From: Bacillus sp. sid0103
GTDB taxonomy: Bacteria > Bacillota > Bacilli > Bacillales_B > DSM-18226
Length of the DNA: 64,000 bases
Direction of reading: 5' to 3'
Assembly: GCF_019219025.1 (NCBI RefSeq)
Contig: NZ_JAHUWN010000026.1
Span: 45,086 to 109,085, forward strand
In this document: positions 35,164 through 44,925 of the stretch, in pieces
How positions within the stretch are numbered: the first letter of the stretch is position 1
Layout of the letters: every line of letters starts with the position of its first letter
The notes under the pieces: generated by a model
Seen by the model: the letters and a program-made list of their open reading frames with translations, nothing else
Database searches by the model: none
Told to the model about the DNA's origin: nothing
Program-made: the position numbers and the translations under genes

Positions 35164-36489
35164 CTATTGGATTTCTTTAAGACCTGTATTGATTTTTTCA
35201 ACTGCTTCTTTTGCCGCAGTCTTTACATCCTTCCCGCCGATTCCAACATCCTCAAATAATTTCCTAATGGCATCACTGACAACAGGGTAGGTCGGTGTTA
35301 CGGGGCGGTTCTTTGAAAACTTTTGAGTTTGTTGTAAAAATATATTCTTAGGATATTCGTTCAGTTCTGGGAAATCTTTTGCTACAGAGTATCTTGCCGG
35401 GACATCACCAGTAATCGTGACATACTTTTTCATTCCTTCATAACTTGTCACAAATTTAATAAACTTCCATGCCTCCTGTGGATGTTTTGATTTTGATGTG
35501 ATTCCGAGCGCCCATCCTCCATTTGGAACAAACTGATACTTATCCTTTGGCAAAGGCGTTACCCCAAAATCATCTCCCAACTTGAATTCAGGGTGATTTT
35601 TTTTCAAATCTTCGAGAGTCCAGGAACCAAGTACGGTCATTGCCAGCTTCCCTTCTTCAAAGGCACCACCGGGTATTTCAAGCCAAGCAACTCCATATTT
35701 ATGATACAAGTCTTTGTAAAATTGCAAGGCATCTAATGCTTGTTTTGAATCCAAATATCCACTTGCAGTAGTTCCATCAGGGCTTAAAATATCAGCACCG
35801 AACTGCCAAAGAAGTGGTGTTTTAAAATAAGCAGGAGATTCTCCATCATTGAATCCCTGTGCTGGGTCAATACCGATCACACCTTTAGCAGGATTATTCA
35901 CTTTTTTAGCAATCTCCAATACCTCATCCCATGTTAAGGGGTTATTGGGATCTTCTGATGGATAAGGAATGCCAGCCGCTTTTAATAAATGCCGATTGTA
36001 ATATAAAGCAATACTTGACTCTACAATCGGTGCGAGGTAAATTTGCCCCTTATAACTTAATCCTCTTAAGGTGGAGTCAGGGATATCATCGATCATTCCC
36101 TCTTTTCTCATAAAAGGGTCGATGGATAATAACGATCCGGTATTTGCATATAGAGCCAGCGTAGGACTGTCAATCGTCAATATATCCGGAGGGTTCCCTG
36201 CGGCCAGTTCCGTTCGCAGCCTGATTTCATAATCACTATAGGGAATCGACTTCATATTCACCAAAATATTTGGGTTTGCTTTTTCAAAAGCAGAAACTAA
36301 TTCTTCAAATGCTTTATTTTCTGCCGCGTTTCCGCTATTTCGCCAGAACGTCAACTGGATTCGTTTGGAATCCTTTACCGTTTCCTCTTTTTCTTTTTGG
36401 CTGCTGCCGGAGAATGTATCAAAAAAAGACAAAGCATACACTAAAATACCTAAAAATATAATTGCAAAAATAGTGAACCATTTTTTCAT
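35164..36489 (-). CDS. Membrane-anchored extracellular sugar-binding protein (sensor partner)
   Basis: 441 residues. Mature part is a family 1 solute-binding protein (IQLTFWRNSGNAAENKAFEEL; NGGWALGITSKSKHPQEAWKFIKFV). Instead of a lipobox Cys it has an uncleaved-looking hydrophobic anchor (about 5-24). There is no permease next to it; it sits directly downstream of a YesN-like regulator and YesM-like kinase. Binding proteins in such triads present ligand to the kinase. This role is inferred from context. Confidence 0.85.
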   Translation of the reverse strand: MKKWFTIFAIIFLGILVYALSFFDTFSGSSQKEKEETVKDSKRIQLTFWRNSGNAAENKAFEELVSAFEKANPNILVNMKSIPYSDYEIRLRTELAAGNPPDILTIDSPTLALYANTGSLLSIDPFMRKEGMIDDIPDSTLRGLSYKGQIYLAPIVESSIALYYNRHLLKAAGIPYPSEDPNNPLTWDEVLEIAKKVNNPAKGVIGIDPAQGFNDGESPAYFKTPLLWQFGADILSPDGTTASGYLDSKQALDALQFYKDLYHKYGVAWLEIPGGAFEEGKLAMTVLGSWTLEDLKKNHPEFKLGDDFGVTPLPKDKYQFVPNGGWALGITSKSKHPQEAWKFIKFVTSYEGMKKYVTITGDVPARYSVAKDFPELNEYPKNIFLQQTQKFSKNRPVTPTYPVVSDAIRKLFEDVGIGGKDVKTAAKEAVEKINTGLKEIQ

Positions 36490-36515
36490 CTAAATTCCCT
36501 TTCTTTCTTGAAAAC

Positions 36516-38108
36516 TTAGGAATCTAAGGTATTACGGAATTCAACCGGTGTTTGTCCAACATGTTTTTTAAAAACCGTACTAAAATATCCGGAGTTAGAA
36601 AAGCCGACTAAGTTTGCTACATCAATGATCTTTAGCTGTCGATCCCTCAGAAACTGCTGGGCTTTGTCCATTCGCAAGTTCACCAGATAGTCACTAAAAT
36701 TCTGACCAACATAATTCTTAAAAGTTTCCGATAAATGAGCACTATTGATATGAAAGAGTTCCGATAATATGGTCAGGGAAATCTCACTGGCATAATGCTG
36801 GTCCAGATAATGCCGAACACTATCCACGATTACCCTTCCATTTGAAAACCGTGCCAAACGTACCTTTTCAATAATTAACTGAGCTAATTGAAGGAGGTTT
36901 TCAAATACTTTACTTTGCGAATTAAGCTCCCAGATACTTTGTTGGCAATTCCAAATCGTTTTTTGAATATCCTTTGTTTCGAGATCATATTTTTTGGCCA
37001 GCGACCCTAACAAAAATAACACTCGATTGGCAGCAAACGAAAACGATAAAATCGATTGGTTCCCGTTCCCTCGGAAAAAGGATTCAATATTTTCTCTAAA
37101 CGCTTCGAAGTGGACATTTTCAATCGCGTTGGTTAACTTTCTCTCAAAATCAGGTGAAAATTCAAAGGCTTCCTCCTTTGTTATCGCCGCATCAATCACC
37201 TGTGATTGAGAGCCTAACTGACTTTGACTCCAAGCAAGTAAACTAGAAATATAACCTGTCTTAAAGTTAGCCAGACCGGTTACCACATTTCCAATTCCAA
37301 TCACCGTTTCTAAATTTAGCAATTTCTTCACATTTCGCTGTACAGAATCCACTAAACATGAAGAATTATTAAGACTTCCTAAATCAATCCTCTGTAAAAA
37401 ATGAACCATATTTGCATAACTTGGATCGTAAAAAGAATAAGTTCCTTCATGCTCTTTAGAGATCTCCTTGCATAACATTTGAAAAGGAAGCCAGAGCTCT
37501 TTTAATCGATTGGGATTACCAAACCTCTCTCGAATTTCGACGGTGACAAATTGGACCACCGTGTTGTCATTGACAAGTTCCTCGAGTTGAAGCTGGCGGA
37601 GTCTCTCGATGACTAAATTTAGCTGTAACCATTCTTCTTTTACTAAATAGAGCAAGTATTGTTCCTGTACTTCTTGTAGTTGGGTAAGAACAAGCTGACG
37701 CATCTGGGTCGTTTCAACCTGTTTTTGCCTCTCTGTCTCAATTTCTTTACCGACTTTTTGTAAGGCTTCAACTAATTCATCCGGGGCAACAGGTTTTAGT
37801 AGATAGTCCTTAACCCCTTCTTTCATTGAACCACGAACCAATTCAAAATCGGAATAACCCGATAATACGATCACTTTTACTTTTGGAAATTCGTGCTGAC
37901 AACGTTTAGCTAATTCTAGGCCATCCATAATCGGCATTCTCATATCTGTAAGAACCAAATCAATATCCATTTTTCCGAGCAATTCAAGCGCTTCTTTACC
38001 ATTGGAAGCCTCGCCAACAATTTGAAATCCTTCCTCTTCCCAATCCACCTTCATCCGCAAGCCTTTACGAATTTGAATCTCATCATCCGCTATGATGACC
38101 TTCATCAT
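36516..38108 (-). CDS. YesN-type response regulator (REC + AraC HTH)
   Basis: About 530 residues. Receiver domain at the N-terminus (VIIADDEIQIRKGLRMKVDW; phospho-acceptor Asp in VLTDMRMPIMDG, Asp54 counting from the second Met; Lys in LLKPVAPDEL), a long middle region of unknown fold, and two AraC-type HTH motifs at the end (ISLTILSELFHINSAHLSETFK; KIIDVANLVGFSNSGYFSTVFKKHVG). GAGGTG precedes ATG-ATG; start at 38108 or 38105. Overlaps the kinase gene by 26 nt. Likely activates the fructan genes at 30-34 kb. Confidence 0.9.
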   Translation of the reverse strand: MMKVIIADDEIQIRKGLRMKVDWEEEGFQIVGEASNGKEALELLGKMDIDLVLTDMRMPIMDGLELAKRCQHEFPKVKVIVLSGYSDFELVRGSMKEGVKDYLLKPVAPDELVEALQKVGKEIETERQKQVETTQMRQLVLTQLQEVQEQYLLYLVKEEWLQLNLVIERLRQLQLEELVNDNTVVQFVTVEIRERFGNPNRLKELWLPFQMLCKEISKEHEGTYSFYDPSYANMVHFLQRIDLGSLNNSSCLVDSVQRNVKKLLNLETVIGIGNVVTGLANFKTGYISSLLAWSQSQLGSQSQVIDAAITKEEAFEFSPDFERKLTNAIENVHFEAFRENIESFFRGNGNQSILSFSFAANRVLFLLGSLAKKYDLETKDIQKTIWNCQQSIWELNSQSKVFENLLQLAQLIIEKVRLARFSNGRVIVDSVRHYLDQHYASEISLTILSELFHINSAHLSETFKNYVGQNFSDYLVNLRMDKAQQFLRDRQLKIIDVANLVGFSNSGYFSTVFKKHVGQTPVEFRNTLDS

Positions 38109-39879
38109 GTATATCACCTCGATCAAAATTAATACACAATGTAATCCTCGTGCCTATATTCTTTTCAGATTCAATCTTATAGGAAAAGTTTTGACCGTAG
38201 TAAAGCTTTAAGCGGCCAAGCACATTCTTTAGCCCAATACTGTTTCCTTTGCTAGCTAAGACACTAAGCGTTTCATTCTTTGTTTCTTCACTCACTAAGT
38301 CTGCTATCACTTCTTCAGACATGCCTATCCCTTTATCTTCTAAAACTATCAATACTTGATTGTTAATTTTTTCTGTCTTAATAAATATTTCAGCAGTAGT
38401 TTTTTCTATAAAACTATATTTGACGGCATTTTCCACCAGTGGCTGAAGGACGAATTTAATAATTGGCAGATTCCTGGTCTCCGGATCCTCCACAATATCA
38501 ATCGTAATAGCATCTTCATATCTTACCTTTAAAATGTCTGTGTAGCTGCGGATATAACTGATCTCTTCACTCAATCTCACAACATCATTTTGTGTATTCA
38601 ATGAATACCTCATCATCCGGCCTAAGTAGATGCTTACGTTCATGACTTCTTTATTTTTCCCTTGAACGGCTAATCCCCCGATGATTTCAAGCGTATTGTT
38701 CAAAAAGTGAGGATTGATTTGTAGTAATAATGCTTTGTATTCCGCATCTTTTCGGCGGATGTTCGCTTCATATTCTGTTTCAATTAAATTCTTCAATTGA
38801 TCGACTGTATGATCAAAAACCTTTACCACGTAACCAACCTCGTCGTTTGACGATTTAATCGTTGGCATAAAGCTTTTGGCACCCACAAAATCTCCGCGTT
38901 CGATAAATTTCATTGCCTTTGCTAGTTTACCTAACGGGCTGACGATATTGGATGATAGCACGAAAGAAGCAACAATTGTTAGAATAAAAACGAACGCACT
39001 GATTAATAGTAGGTTGCGTTGCAGCACATTCACTTTTGAAAATAAATCAGATTTGGTTACTTCACTAACTAGAATCCAATCACCTACTGCTAACTTTTGA
39101 AAAAACACAAAGTATTTTTCACCATGATAATCCGTTTCTAATAACCCTTTTTGCTTTTGATTATTCTTTATATTAGTTAAACTATTTTTTAATACCCACT
39201 TTGGAGTATCAATTTTCCCTTCTAACACATTTGCTCCCTGCTGATCTATTAAATATGCATGTCCTTTTTTTCCAATCGAGATTTTTCCTAAGGCTGTCTC
39301 CAGCAAAGTTGAAGGGAAATTCACCTTTATAAATCCATAGGAAACTACCGTATTCAAGTCAACGAGTGGCAAAATATAACTATTACTATTTCCTTGTCCT
39401 GGCATATAAGGATCAATATGTGATTTTACAAATCGTTGTTCATTAATCGTAAAGTCTTGGAACCAATCGATGTTGTGTAAGTTGGGATTATTCCCCCATG
39501 CCCCTTCACCATTATTCAGTACGACCGAGATAGACATCCCATTAGAATTGTTTACCATCATCGAGGATAGTAGCATTTTCAGTTGATTCTTCTGTAACAA
39601 ACTCTGTTCTCTTGGTATTTCTTCATCTTTTTTTTCTAACCTTAACCACTGCTGTGTGGTTTGATTTACCAGGACCTGTTTTCCTAAATCCTCTGCCTGA
39701 GTTGTAATAGAGTCAGTATACAGCGAGTACTGGTCCATAGCTTCTATAGTTAAATCCTGCGTCTGGTCTTCAATAATAGATGTAAACCACCTTGGGATAA
39801 TAATCGATAAAATGATTAAGGGAATCGTTAACAAACATGTAAATATAATAAATAAGCGATTGCGTAAGGAAAAAAACAT
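38083..39879 (-). CDS. YesM-type sensor histidine kinase
   Basis: 598 residues: TM1 (~8-28), extracytoplasmic sensor domain of dCache type (~30-285), TM2 (~288-310), HAMP (~305-360), His_kinase domain with His391 in LLLQINPHFLNNTLEII, and HATPase with QPLVENAVKYSF, EDKGIGMS and GNSIGLKNVLGRL. It pairs with the overlapping response regulator. The kinase class senses sugars or cell-wall compounds, often through a binding protein, which is encoded two genes downstream. Confidence 0.92.
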   Translation of the reverse strand: MFFSLRNRLFIIFTCLLTIPLIILSIIIPRWFTSIIEDQTQDLTIEAMDQYSLYTDSITTQAEDLGKQVLVNQTTQQWLRLEKKDEEIPREQSLLQKNQLKMLLSSMMVNNSNGMSISVVLNNGEGAWGNNPNLHNIDWFQDFTINEQRFVKSHIDPYMPGQGNSNSYILPLVDLNTVVSYGFIKVNFPSTLLETALGKISIGKKGHAYLIDQQGANVLEGKIDTPKWVLKNSLTNIKNNQKQKGLLETDYHGEKYFVFFQKLAVGDWILVSEVTKSDLFSKVNVLQRNLLLISAFVFILTIVASFVLSSNIVSPLGKLAKAMKFIERGDFVGAKSFMPTIKSSNDEVGYVVKVFDHTVDQLKNLIETEYEANIRRKDAEYKALLLQINPHFLNNTLEIIGGLAVQGKNKEVMNVSIYLGRMMRYSLNTQNDVVRLSEEISYIRSYTDILKVRYEDAITIDIVEDPETRNLPIIKFVLQPLVENAVKYSFIEKTTAEIFIKTEKINNQVLIVLEDKGIGMSEEVIADLVSEETKNETLSVLASKGNSIGLKNVLGRLKLYYGQNFSYKIESEKNIGTRITLCINFDRGDIHDEGHHSG

Positions 39880-40053
39880 CGTATCCCCCCAGACAAAAGA
39901 AAACCCTTACAATCTATTGCTCAATCAATAAGCTTTGACTATTATTATCTATTCAATTTAACATATCCCCTATCAACTTACCACGAGATATTCCAATAAT
40001 GAATGTTTCCAATTTAGGATCAGTGCTATAGTTCAGAACTTATTAAACCCAAA

Positions 40054-40094
40054 AAAAGAGTGTCAAAAAGTTTCTACTTTTTGACACTCTTTTT
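40054..40094 (-). terminator. Strong terminator after glpQ
   Basis: AAAAGAGTGTCAAAAAGT pairs perfectly (18 bp) with its complement around a 4-nt loop. Confidence 0.9.
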
Positions 40095-40109
40095 GCATTT
40101 GTTTCCTTA

Positions 40110-40934
40110 TTATCTTGGATCTACATAATCAGGATAATCAGTTATAATTCCATCCACCTTCATTTTTAAGAGAAAGTCAGCCGCTTCATGGCTGCGAACA
40201 GTCCAGGATTGAATTTTTAAACCTTTTTCGTGTACTTGATTAACCAATTCTTCCGTCACAATTCCATAACTTGGGTTAAAATAATCTGCATAGGTCGCAA
40301 ATTCCTTCAATGCTTGTTCCGTTGTGTCCACTTTATTCGAAGTAAGGACACCGATCGGCACTTTAGGCAACAAGCTATTCGTTTTCTTCATGGATTCAAA
40401 ATTAAAGGATTGAATAATGATTTTTTCATTTTGCGGTTTATCTAAGTTTCGTTCTTTTAATTCTTGAGCTACCATTTCTTCAATTCCAGGATAGAGCTCA
40501 GGTGCCTTTAATTCTATTAAAATACCAATTTTTCCATGATATCTATCTAAAATTTCATCAAATGTGGGGATCTTTTCGCCTTTAAATTGTTCCCCCTTCC
40601 AGCTGCCTGCATCAAGACTTCTGATCTGATCAAATGATAGGTCTTTAATATACCCCGTACCATCGGTTGTTCTATCAACCTTTGTATCATGGATGATAAC
40701 CAATTTCCCATCTTTACTTCTTTGTACATCAATTTCAATATAATCTGCTTTCATTTCTACCGCCTTATCAAAAGCAGCAACAGTATTTTCAGGCGCATAT
40801 CCTGATGCTCCGCGATGAGCAACAATATCCACTTGTCGTAACTCCCCTTTTGTTTCTGCAGCAAAAGCATGCTGAAACGGACTAAATAATAAAGTAAACG
40901 CAAGGCCCGCTCCTAATAAAGTTGTTTTTCTCAT
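40110..40934 (-). CDS. glpQ: Secreted glycerophosphodiester phosphodiesterase
   Basis: 274 residues with a signal peptide (~1-25, cleavage after AFA). Catalytic motif HRGASGYAPENT (His40, Arg41), EIDVQRSKDG with metal-binding Glu/Asp, and IHDTKVDRTTDG with the second His. Hydrolyses glycerophosphodiesters, and possibly teichoic acid fragments, to glycerol-3-phosphate. Single gene with its own strong terminator; unrelated to the sugar operons on either side. The 381-nt gap upstream holds a dispersed repeat and the terminator of the GH13 gene. Confidence 0.94.
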   Translation of the reverse strand: MRKTTLLGAGLAFTLLFSPFQHAFAAETKGELRQVDIVAHRGASGYAPENTVAAFDKAVEMKADYIEIDVQRSKDGKLVIIHDTKVDRTTDGTGYIKDLSFDQIRSLDAGSWKGEQFKGEKIPTFDEILDRYHGKIGILIELKAPELYPGIEEMVAQELKERNLDKPQNEKIIIQSFNFESMKKTNSLLPKVPIGVLTSNKVDTTEQALKEFATYADYFNPSYGIVTEELVNQVHEKGLKIQSWTVRSHEAADFLLKMKVDGIITDYPDYVDPR

Positions 40935-41098
40935 TTTTCCTCAACTCCCTTTTATATGTGTACTACATATAAAATTGTATTAGAAAAATATTAAGTGAAA
41001 ATTTAATTAGCATATAGAGATCATTAAAGAAATGTAAAAAAGCATAGGTAAATGAGCATTCCAAAATTTACAAAAAAGTCGTTCTTTTTCCTTTTGAT

Positions 41099-41223
41099 AA
41101 GGCTGTTATTATATCGGAATGATGATTTGCGCTCCAGGGGCTTCGCTTTCCGCGAGCGGCTCGGGGCGCCTTCCGCTCCAATCAACATTGCTAAAATATC
41201 TACAATAACCTTTAACACAGCCT
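41099..41223 (-). repeat. Dispersed repeat, copy 2 (about 125 bp)
   Basis: On the minus strand it begins AAGGCTGTGTTAAAGGTTAT, contains TTGATTGGAGCGGAAGGCGC and GCGGAAAGCGAAGCCCCTGG, and ends in AACAGCCTT, so AAGGCTGT forms terminal inverted repeats. Same family as 4978-5170 and 59674-59795. Confidence 0.75.
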
Positions 41224-41233
41224 TTGTAAAAAT

Positions 41234-41268
41234 AAAAAAAAGCAGAGACCGGATTTCGGCTCTGCTCA
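41234..41268 (-). terminator. Terminator after GH13 gene
   Basis: AGCAGAGCCG pairs with CGGTCTCTGCT (one bulge/mismatch), followed on the minus strand by eight T. Confidence 0.75.
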
Positions 41269-41315
41269 TTTCACATTCATATAGACATATGATATCGTCT
41301 ATTAATATTCGATTA

Positions 41316-42980
41316 CTACATACGATAAACTCTTGCCTCATAAGACTTTAATGTTATTTTCTGCAGTGGTTCATGTTTTGAGACCTCATAATTATTCAGA
41401 AGCAAGTGACGATAATCAAGGGAAACCCCTTCTATCTCAGCTGGTTGGGTGGAAAGATTCGTAATAATAATTACCTTTTCATCATTTAGCGTCCTCGTGT
41501 AGGCGTAAATTTGCTGATTATCTTCAAAAAGCAACTCATATTTACCGTAGGTGAATATTTCGTTTGCCTTCTTCAAAGCAATCAACTTCTTATAAAAATT
41601 TAAAACAGATTTGGTATCTTTTTGCTGGACTGCTACGTTAATTTCTTTATAGTTCGGATTGACCTTCAACCATGGACTTCCTGTACTGAAACCAGCATTC
41701 ACATCGTCGGACCATTGCATCGGCGTCCTCGAATTATCACGGCCAGAAGCCCAGATAATTTCCATTATTTCCTCGTGTGGAACACCATCCGCTCTCCTCA
41801 AGCGATACATATTTTTTGCAGATACATCATCATAATCTTCAATCGAGTCAAATTGGACATTTGTCATGCCAATTTCCTGACCTTGATAAATAAATGGAGT
41901 TCCCTGCATTAGAAAGTACATAGCCGCGAACGCTGTAGCACTTTCACGCCAATATTCTTGGTCATTTCCCCATGTGGATACAACTCGTGGTTGGTCATGG
42001 TTCTCGATGAATAAGGCGTTCCACCCTTTATTCTCCAAGCCTTTTTGCCAGCGGGATAATACATCCTTAAGCTCCACAATATCAAGCTCTTTTTTCGCCT
42101 CGGCATCCCAAAGTGCTAGATGCTCAAATTGAAAGACCATATTGAACTTCCCTGTTTTTTCTCCGACCCAAAGCTCCACATCTTCCACGTCGTCTACCGT
42201 TACTCCGTTCGCTTCTCCAACAGTCATAATGTCATATTTTGCAAATGTCTCTTCTTTTAATTCCTGTAAGAAAGTATGAATCCCATCGACATTCATCATT
42301 TTATCAAAGCACTCAACATATGGCAGCCCCTCAGGATTCGGCATATCCTTTAGGCCCTCTTCTTTTTTGATGTGACTGATCGCATCAACACGGAAGCCGT
42401 CAATCCCTTTATCCAGCCACCAATTGACCATTTCAAAAAGCGCCTTCCGCACCTCTCCATTTTCCCAATTAAGGTCCGGCTGTTTTTTTGAAAAAATATG
42501 CATGAAATACTGATCGGTTAGTTCGTCATATTTCCATGCAGACCCGCCGAAGATGCTTTCCCAGTTATTCGGTTCTTCTCCATCTTTTCCGTCACGCCAA
42601 ATATACCAATCGTGCTTCGGATTATCTTTGGACGAACGGGATTCGATGAACCAAGGATGCTCATCACTTGTATGGTTAATCACTAAATCAAGGATTAGTT
42701 TCATCCCACGGCGATGTGTTTCCTCTAAAAGAATAGTAAAATCCGCCATTGTTCCGAACTCTTCCATAATTTCCTGGTAGTCACTGATATCATAGCCATT
42801 ATCGTCATTAGGCGATTGATACATCGGACTTACCCAAATGACATCAATCCCTAATTCTTTTAAATAATCTAATTTAGAGATGATGCCATTGATATCCCCA
42901 ATCCCGTCTCCATTGGAATCCATGAAGCTTCGAGGATAAATCTGATAGGCAACTGCTTCTTTCCACCATAATTTATTCAT
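41316..42980 (-). CDS. GH13 alpha-glucosidase / oligo-1,6-glucosidase
   Basis: 554 residues, cytosolic. GH13 markers: WWKEAVAYQIYPRSFMDSNG, DLVINHTSDEH, GFRVDAISH (nucleophile Asp), MTVGEANGV (acid Glu), FIENHDQPR (third Asp). The sequence after the second conserved region fits oligo-1,6-glucosidases or dextran glucosidases of the GH13_31 group, which cut isomalto-oligosaccharides, though trehalose-6-phosphate hydrolase is in the same group. Last gene of the importer-LacI unit, so imported malto/isomalto-oligosaccharides are the likely substrate. A second enzyme of the same type lies at 47787-49457. Confidence 0.9.
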   Translation of the reverse strand: MNKLWWKEAVAYQIYPRSFMDSNGDGIGDINGIISKLDYLKELGIDVIWVSPMYQSPNDDNGYDISDYQEIMEEFGTMADFTILLEETHRRGMKLILDLVINHTSDEHPWFIESRSSKDNPKHDWYIWRDGKDGEEPNNWESIFGGSAWKYDELTDQYFMHIFSKKQPDLNWENGEVRKALFEMVNWWLDKGIDGFRVDAISHIKKEEGLKDMPNPEGLPYVECFDKMMNVDGIHTFLQELKEETFAKYDIMTVGEANGVTVDDVEDVELWVGEKTGKFNMVFQFEHLALWDAEAKKELDIVELKDVLSRWQKGLENKGWNALFIENHDQPRVVSTWGNDQEYWRESATAFAAMYFLMQGTPFIYQGQEIGMTNVQFDSIEDYDDVSAKNMYRLRRADGVPHEEIMEIIWASGRDNSRTPMQWSDDVNAGFSTGSPWLKVNPNYKEINVAVQQKDTKSVLNFYKKLIALKKANEIFTYGKYELLFEDNQQIYAYTRTLNDEKVIIITNLSTQPAEIEGVSLDYRHLLLNNYEVSKHEPLQKITLKSYEARVYRM

Positions 42981-43040
42981 GTAAAATCCTCACTGACTCT
43001 TTTTATGTTTATTTATTCACATTTTATTCAAAATTTATTT

Positions 43041-44054
43041 TTACAGCACAGATTTCCGTTCAATTAGCTTTGTTGGTATCGTTATTCGTTTTGGCAACGT
43101 TTCAGGATTTTCGATTTTTTCAATTAAACATTCGGTAGCAACACGTCCTAATTGAAACGTACCGATATCCACAGAAGTTAATGGAGGCCTTGAATGCTCA
43201 GATAACGAGAGATTGTTAAAGCCAACAACAGAAATATCTTCAGGGACTATTATGTTTAATTTCTCGAGATGGCTAATGATTTCATACGCCATTAAATCAT
43301 CCTGTGTAACCAACGCTGTTGGAGGATCCTTAAGCTTCATAAGCGAACAAATGGCGTCTATCCCTTGTTCATTGACCATCTCCTCATTAACGAGATACGC
43401 CTCATTAACTGTAAGTCCAGCTTCTTTAAGTGCTGATTTATATCCGTTAATTCGGTCAACAGTCACCATAAAATCTGGGTTGATTCCAACATAGGCTATA
43501 TTTTTATGACCGTGCTCAATTAAATAGTTGGTTACCTGTTTACTAATAAAAATATTGTCATTATCGACATAGGTAATTCTCTCTTCATTCACACTTGGCC
43601 TCCCAACTACCGTAAAAGGAAAGCCAATTTCTTCAAGGTAGTTCATGGTCCGGTCATTGACACGTGAATATAAAAGGAGAATACCATCCACACGTCTGCC
43701 CATTACCATCGACATGACTTCTTCGTGGATTTCTTCCTCGGTTGACCCTGTAGAAAGGTAAATGCCATATTTACTTTCATGGGCATACATACTGATTCCT
43801 CTTAATACTTCAGGGAAGAATGGGTTTCGAAAGGCATGGTAGGCCGAATTCGGCATGATCACTCCAATGGTTTGAGTTGTTTTAGCAACCAAGCTACGTG
43901 CTTGCAAATTAGGATAGTATCCTAATTGTTCCATCACTTCTTTTACACGTCTCTTCGTTTGTTCACTGATTCGCGGGTTATTAGCTATTACCCTTGAAAC
44001 AGTCGAAGGTGCCACATTTGCTTCCCTTGCCACATCCTTAATTGTAACCACCAT
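43041..44054 (-). CDS. LacI-family regulator (MalR-like)
   Basis: 337 residues. HTH and hinge: VTIKDVAREANVAPSTVSRVIANNPRISE; sugar-binding core: VDGILLLYSRV, ALVTQDDLMAYEII, DISVVGFNNLSLSEHSRPPLTSVDI. Encoded inside the operon, between the importer and the GH13 enzyme, 60 nt before the latter. Its likely operators are the three CGTTTGCA sites upstream of the binding-protein gene. Confidence 0.9.
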   Translation of the reverse strand: MVVTIKDVAREANVAPSTVSRVIANNPRISEQTKRRVKEVMEQLGYYPNLQARSLVAKTTQTIGVIMPNSAYHAFRNPFFPEVLRGISMYAHESKYGIYLSTGSTEEEIHEEVMSMVMGRRVDGILLLYSRVNDRTMNYLEEIGFPFTVVGRPSVNEERITYVDNDNIFISKQVTNYLIEHGHKNIAYVGINPDFMVTVDRINGYKSALKEAGLTVNEAYLVNEEMVNEQGIDAICSLMKLKDPPTALVTQDDLMAYEIISHLEKLNIIVPEDISVVGFNNLSLSEHSRPPLTSVDIGTFQLGRVATECLIEKIENPETLPKRITIPTKLIERKSVL

Positions 44055-44109
44055 TACTTCCCCCTAATACCAATAAATCGCTCATTTTTACTTTATTATA
44101 AAATAGAAA

Positions 44110-44925
44110 TTATTTTACAGCACCCTCTGAAATTCCTTTGATAATTTCCCTTTGTGCAAAGAAATAAGCAATGATTACCGGAATAATTGCAATTGTTAAT
44201 CCTGCAAGTGCTAAATGCCATTGCTTTGTATATTCACCAAAGAAGAAGAACATTTTCAATGGAATAGTTTCCATTCCTTCTTGGTTAATAACAAGAGATG
44301 GAAGTAAGTAGTCATTCCAAATCCAAATCGTATTTAAAATCGCAACCGTTACAGTAATTGGCTTTAACATCGGGAAAATGATGTACCAAAAGATTTGAAA
44401 ACGATTGGCTCCATCGATCGTTGCTGCTTCATCCAAAGATTTTGGAATCCCGCTTAAAGTACCATGGTATAAGAAAATAGATAAACTCGCACCAAAGCCT
44501 AAATACATAAAGATAATTCCAACACGATTAAGCAATTCTATTTTCCCGAAAATCGTAACTAACGGAATCATAACGGATTGGAACGGAATTAGCATCGCCG
44601 CGACGAACATAAAGAAAATAACCGTACTCATTTTGCTTTTATTTCTAGATAAAGCATAGGCAGCCATGGATGAGAAGATAATGATGATGGCTACACTTAC
44701 TAGTGTAATAATAACTGAGTTCATGAATGTTTTTAAAAAGGTAAGTTCGTTAAATGCTTCGATATAGTTATCGAAAGTAAATACTTCCGGTAATTTTAAC
44801 GTGTCTGAAAAGATTTCTCTCTTTGTTTTAAAGGAGTTAACAAGCATTAAGTAAAAAGGAGACAGCCATAACAGTCCTAATAATACACCAAGGATTTCAA
44901 GCGGCAATTTATATTTTCTTCCCAT
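44110..44925 (-). CDS. Malto/isomalto-oligosaccharide ABC permease (MalG-type)
   Basis: 271 residues, six helices, EAA loop IPKSLDEAATIDGANRFQIFWYIIFPML, C-terminal REIIKGISEGAVK. Its ATG overlaps the upstream permease stop by one base (TAATG). Confidence 0.92.
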   Translation of the reverse strand: MGRKYKLPLEILGVLLGLLWLSPFYLMLVNSFKTKREIFSDTLKLPEVFTFDNYIEAFNELTFLKTFMNSVIITLVSVAIIIIFSSMAAYALSRNKSKMSTVIFFMFVAAMLIPFQSVMIPLVTIFGKIELLNRVGIIFMYLGFGASLSIFLYHGTLSGIPKSLDEAATIDGANRFQIFWYIIFPMLKPITVTVAILNTIWIWNDYLLPSLVINQEGMETIPLKMFFFFGEYTKQWHLALAGLTIAIIPVIIAYFFAQREIIKGISEGAVK

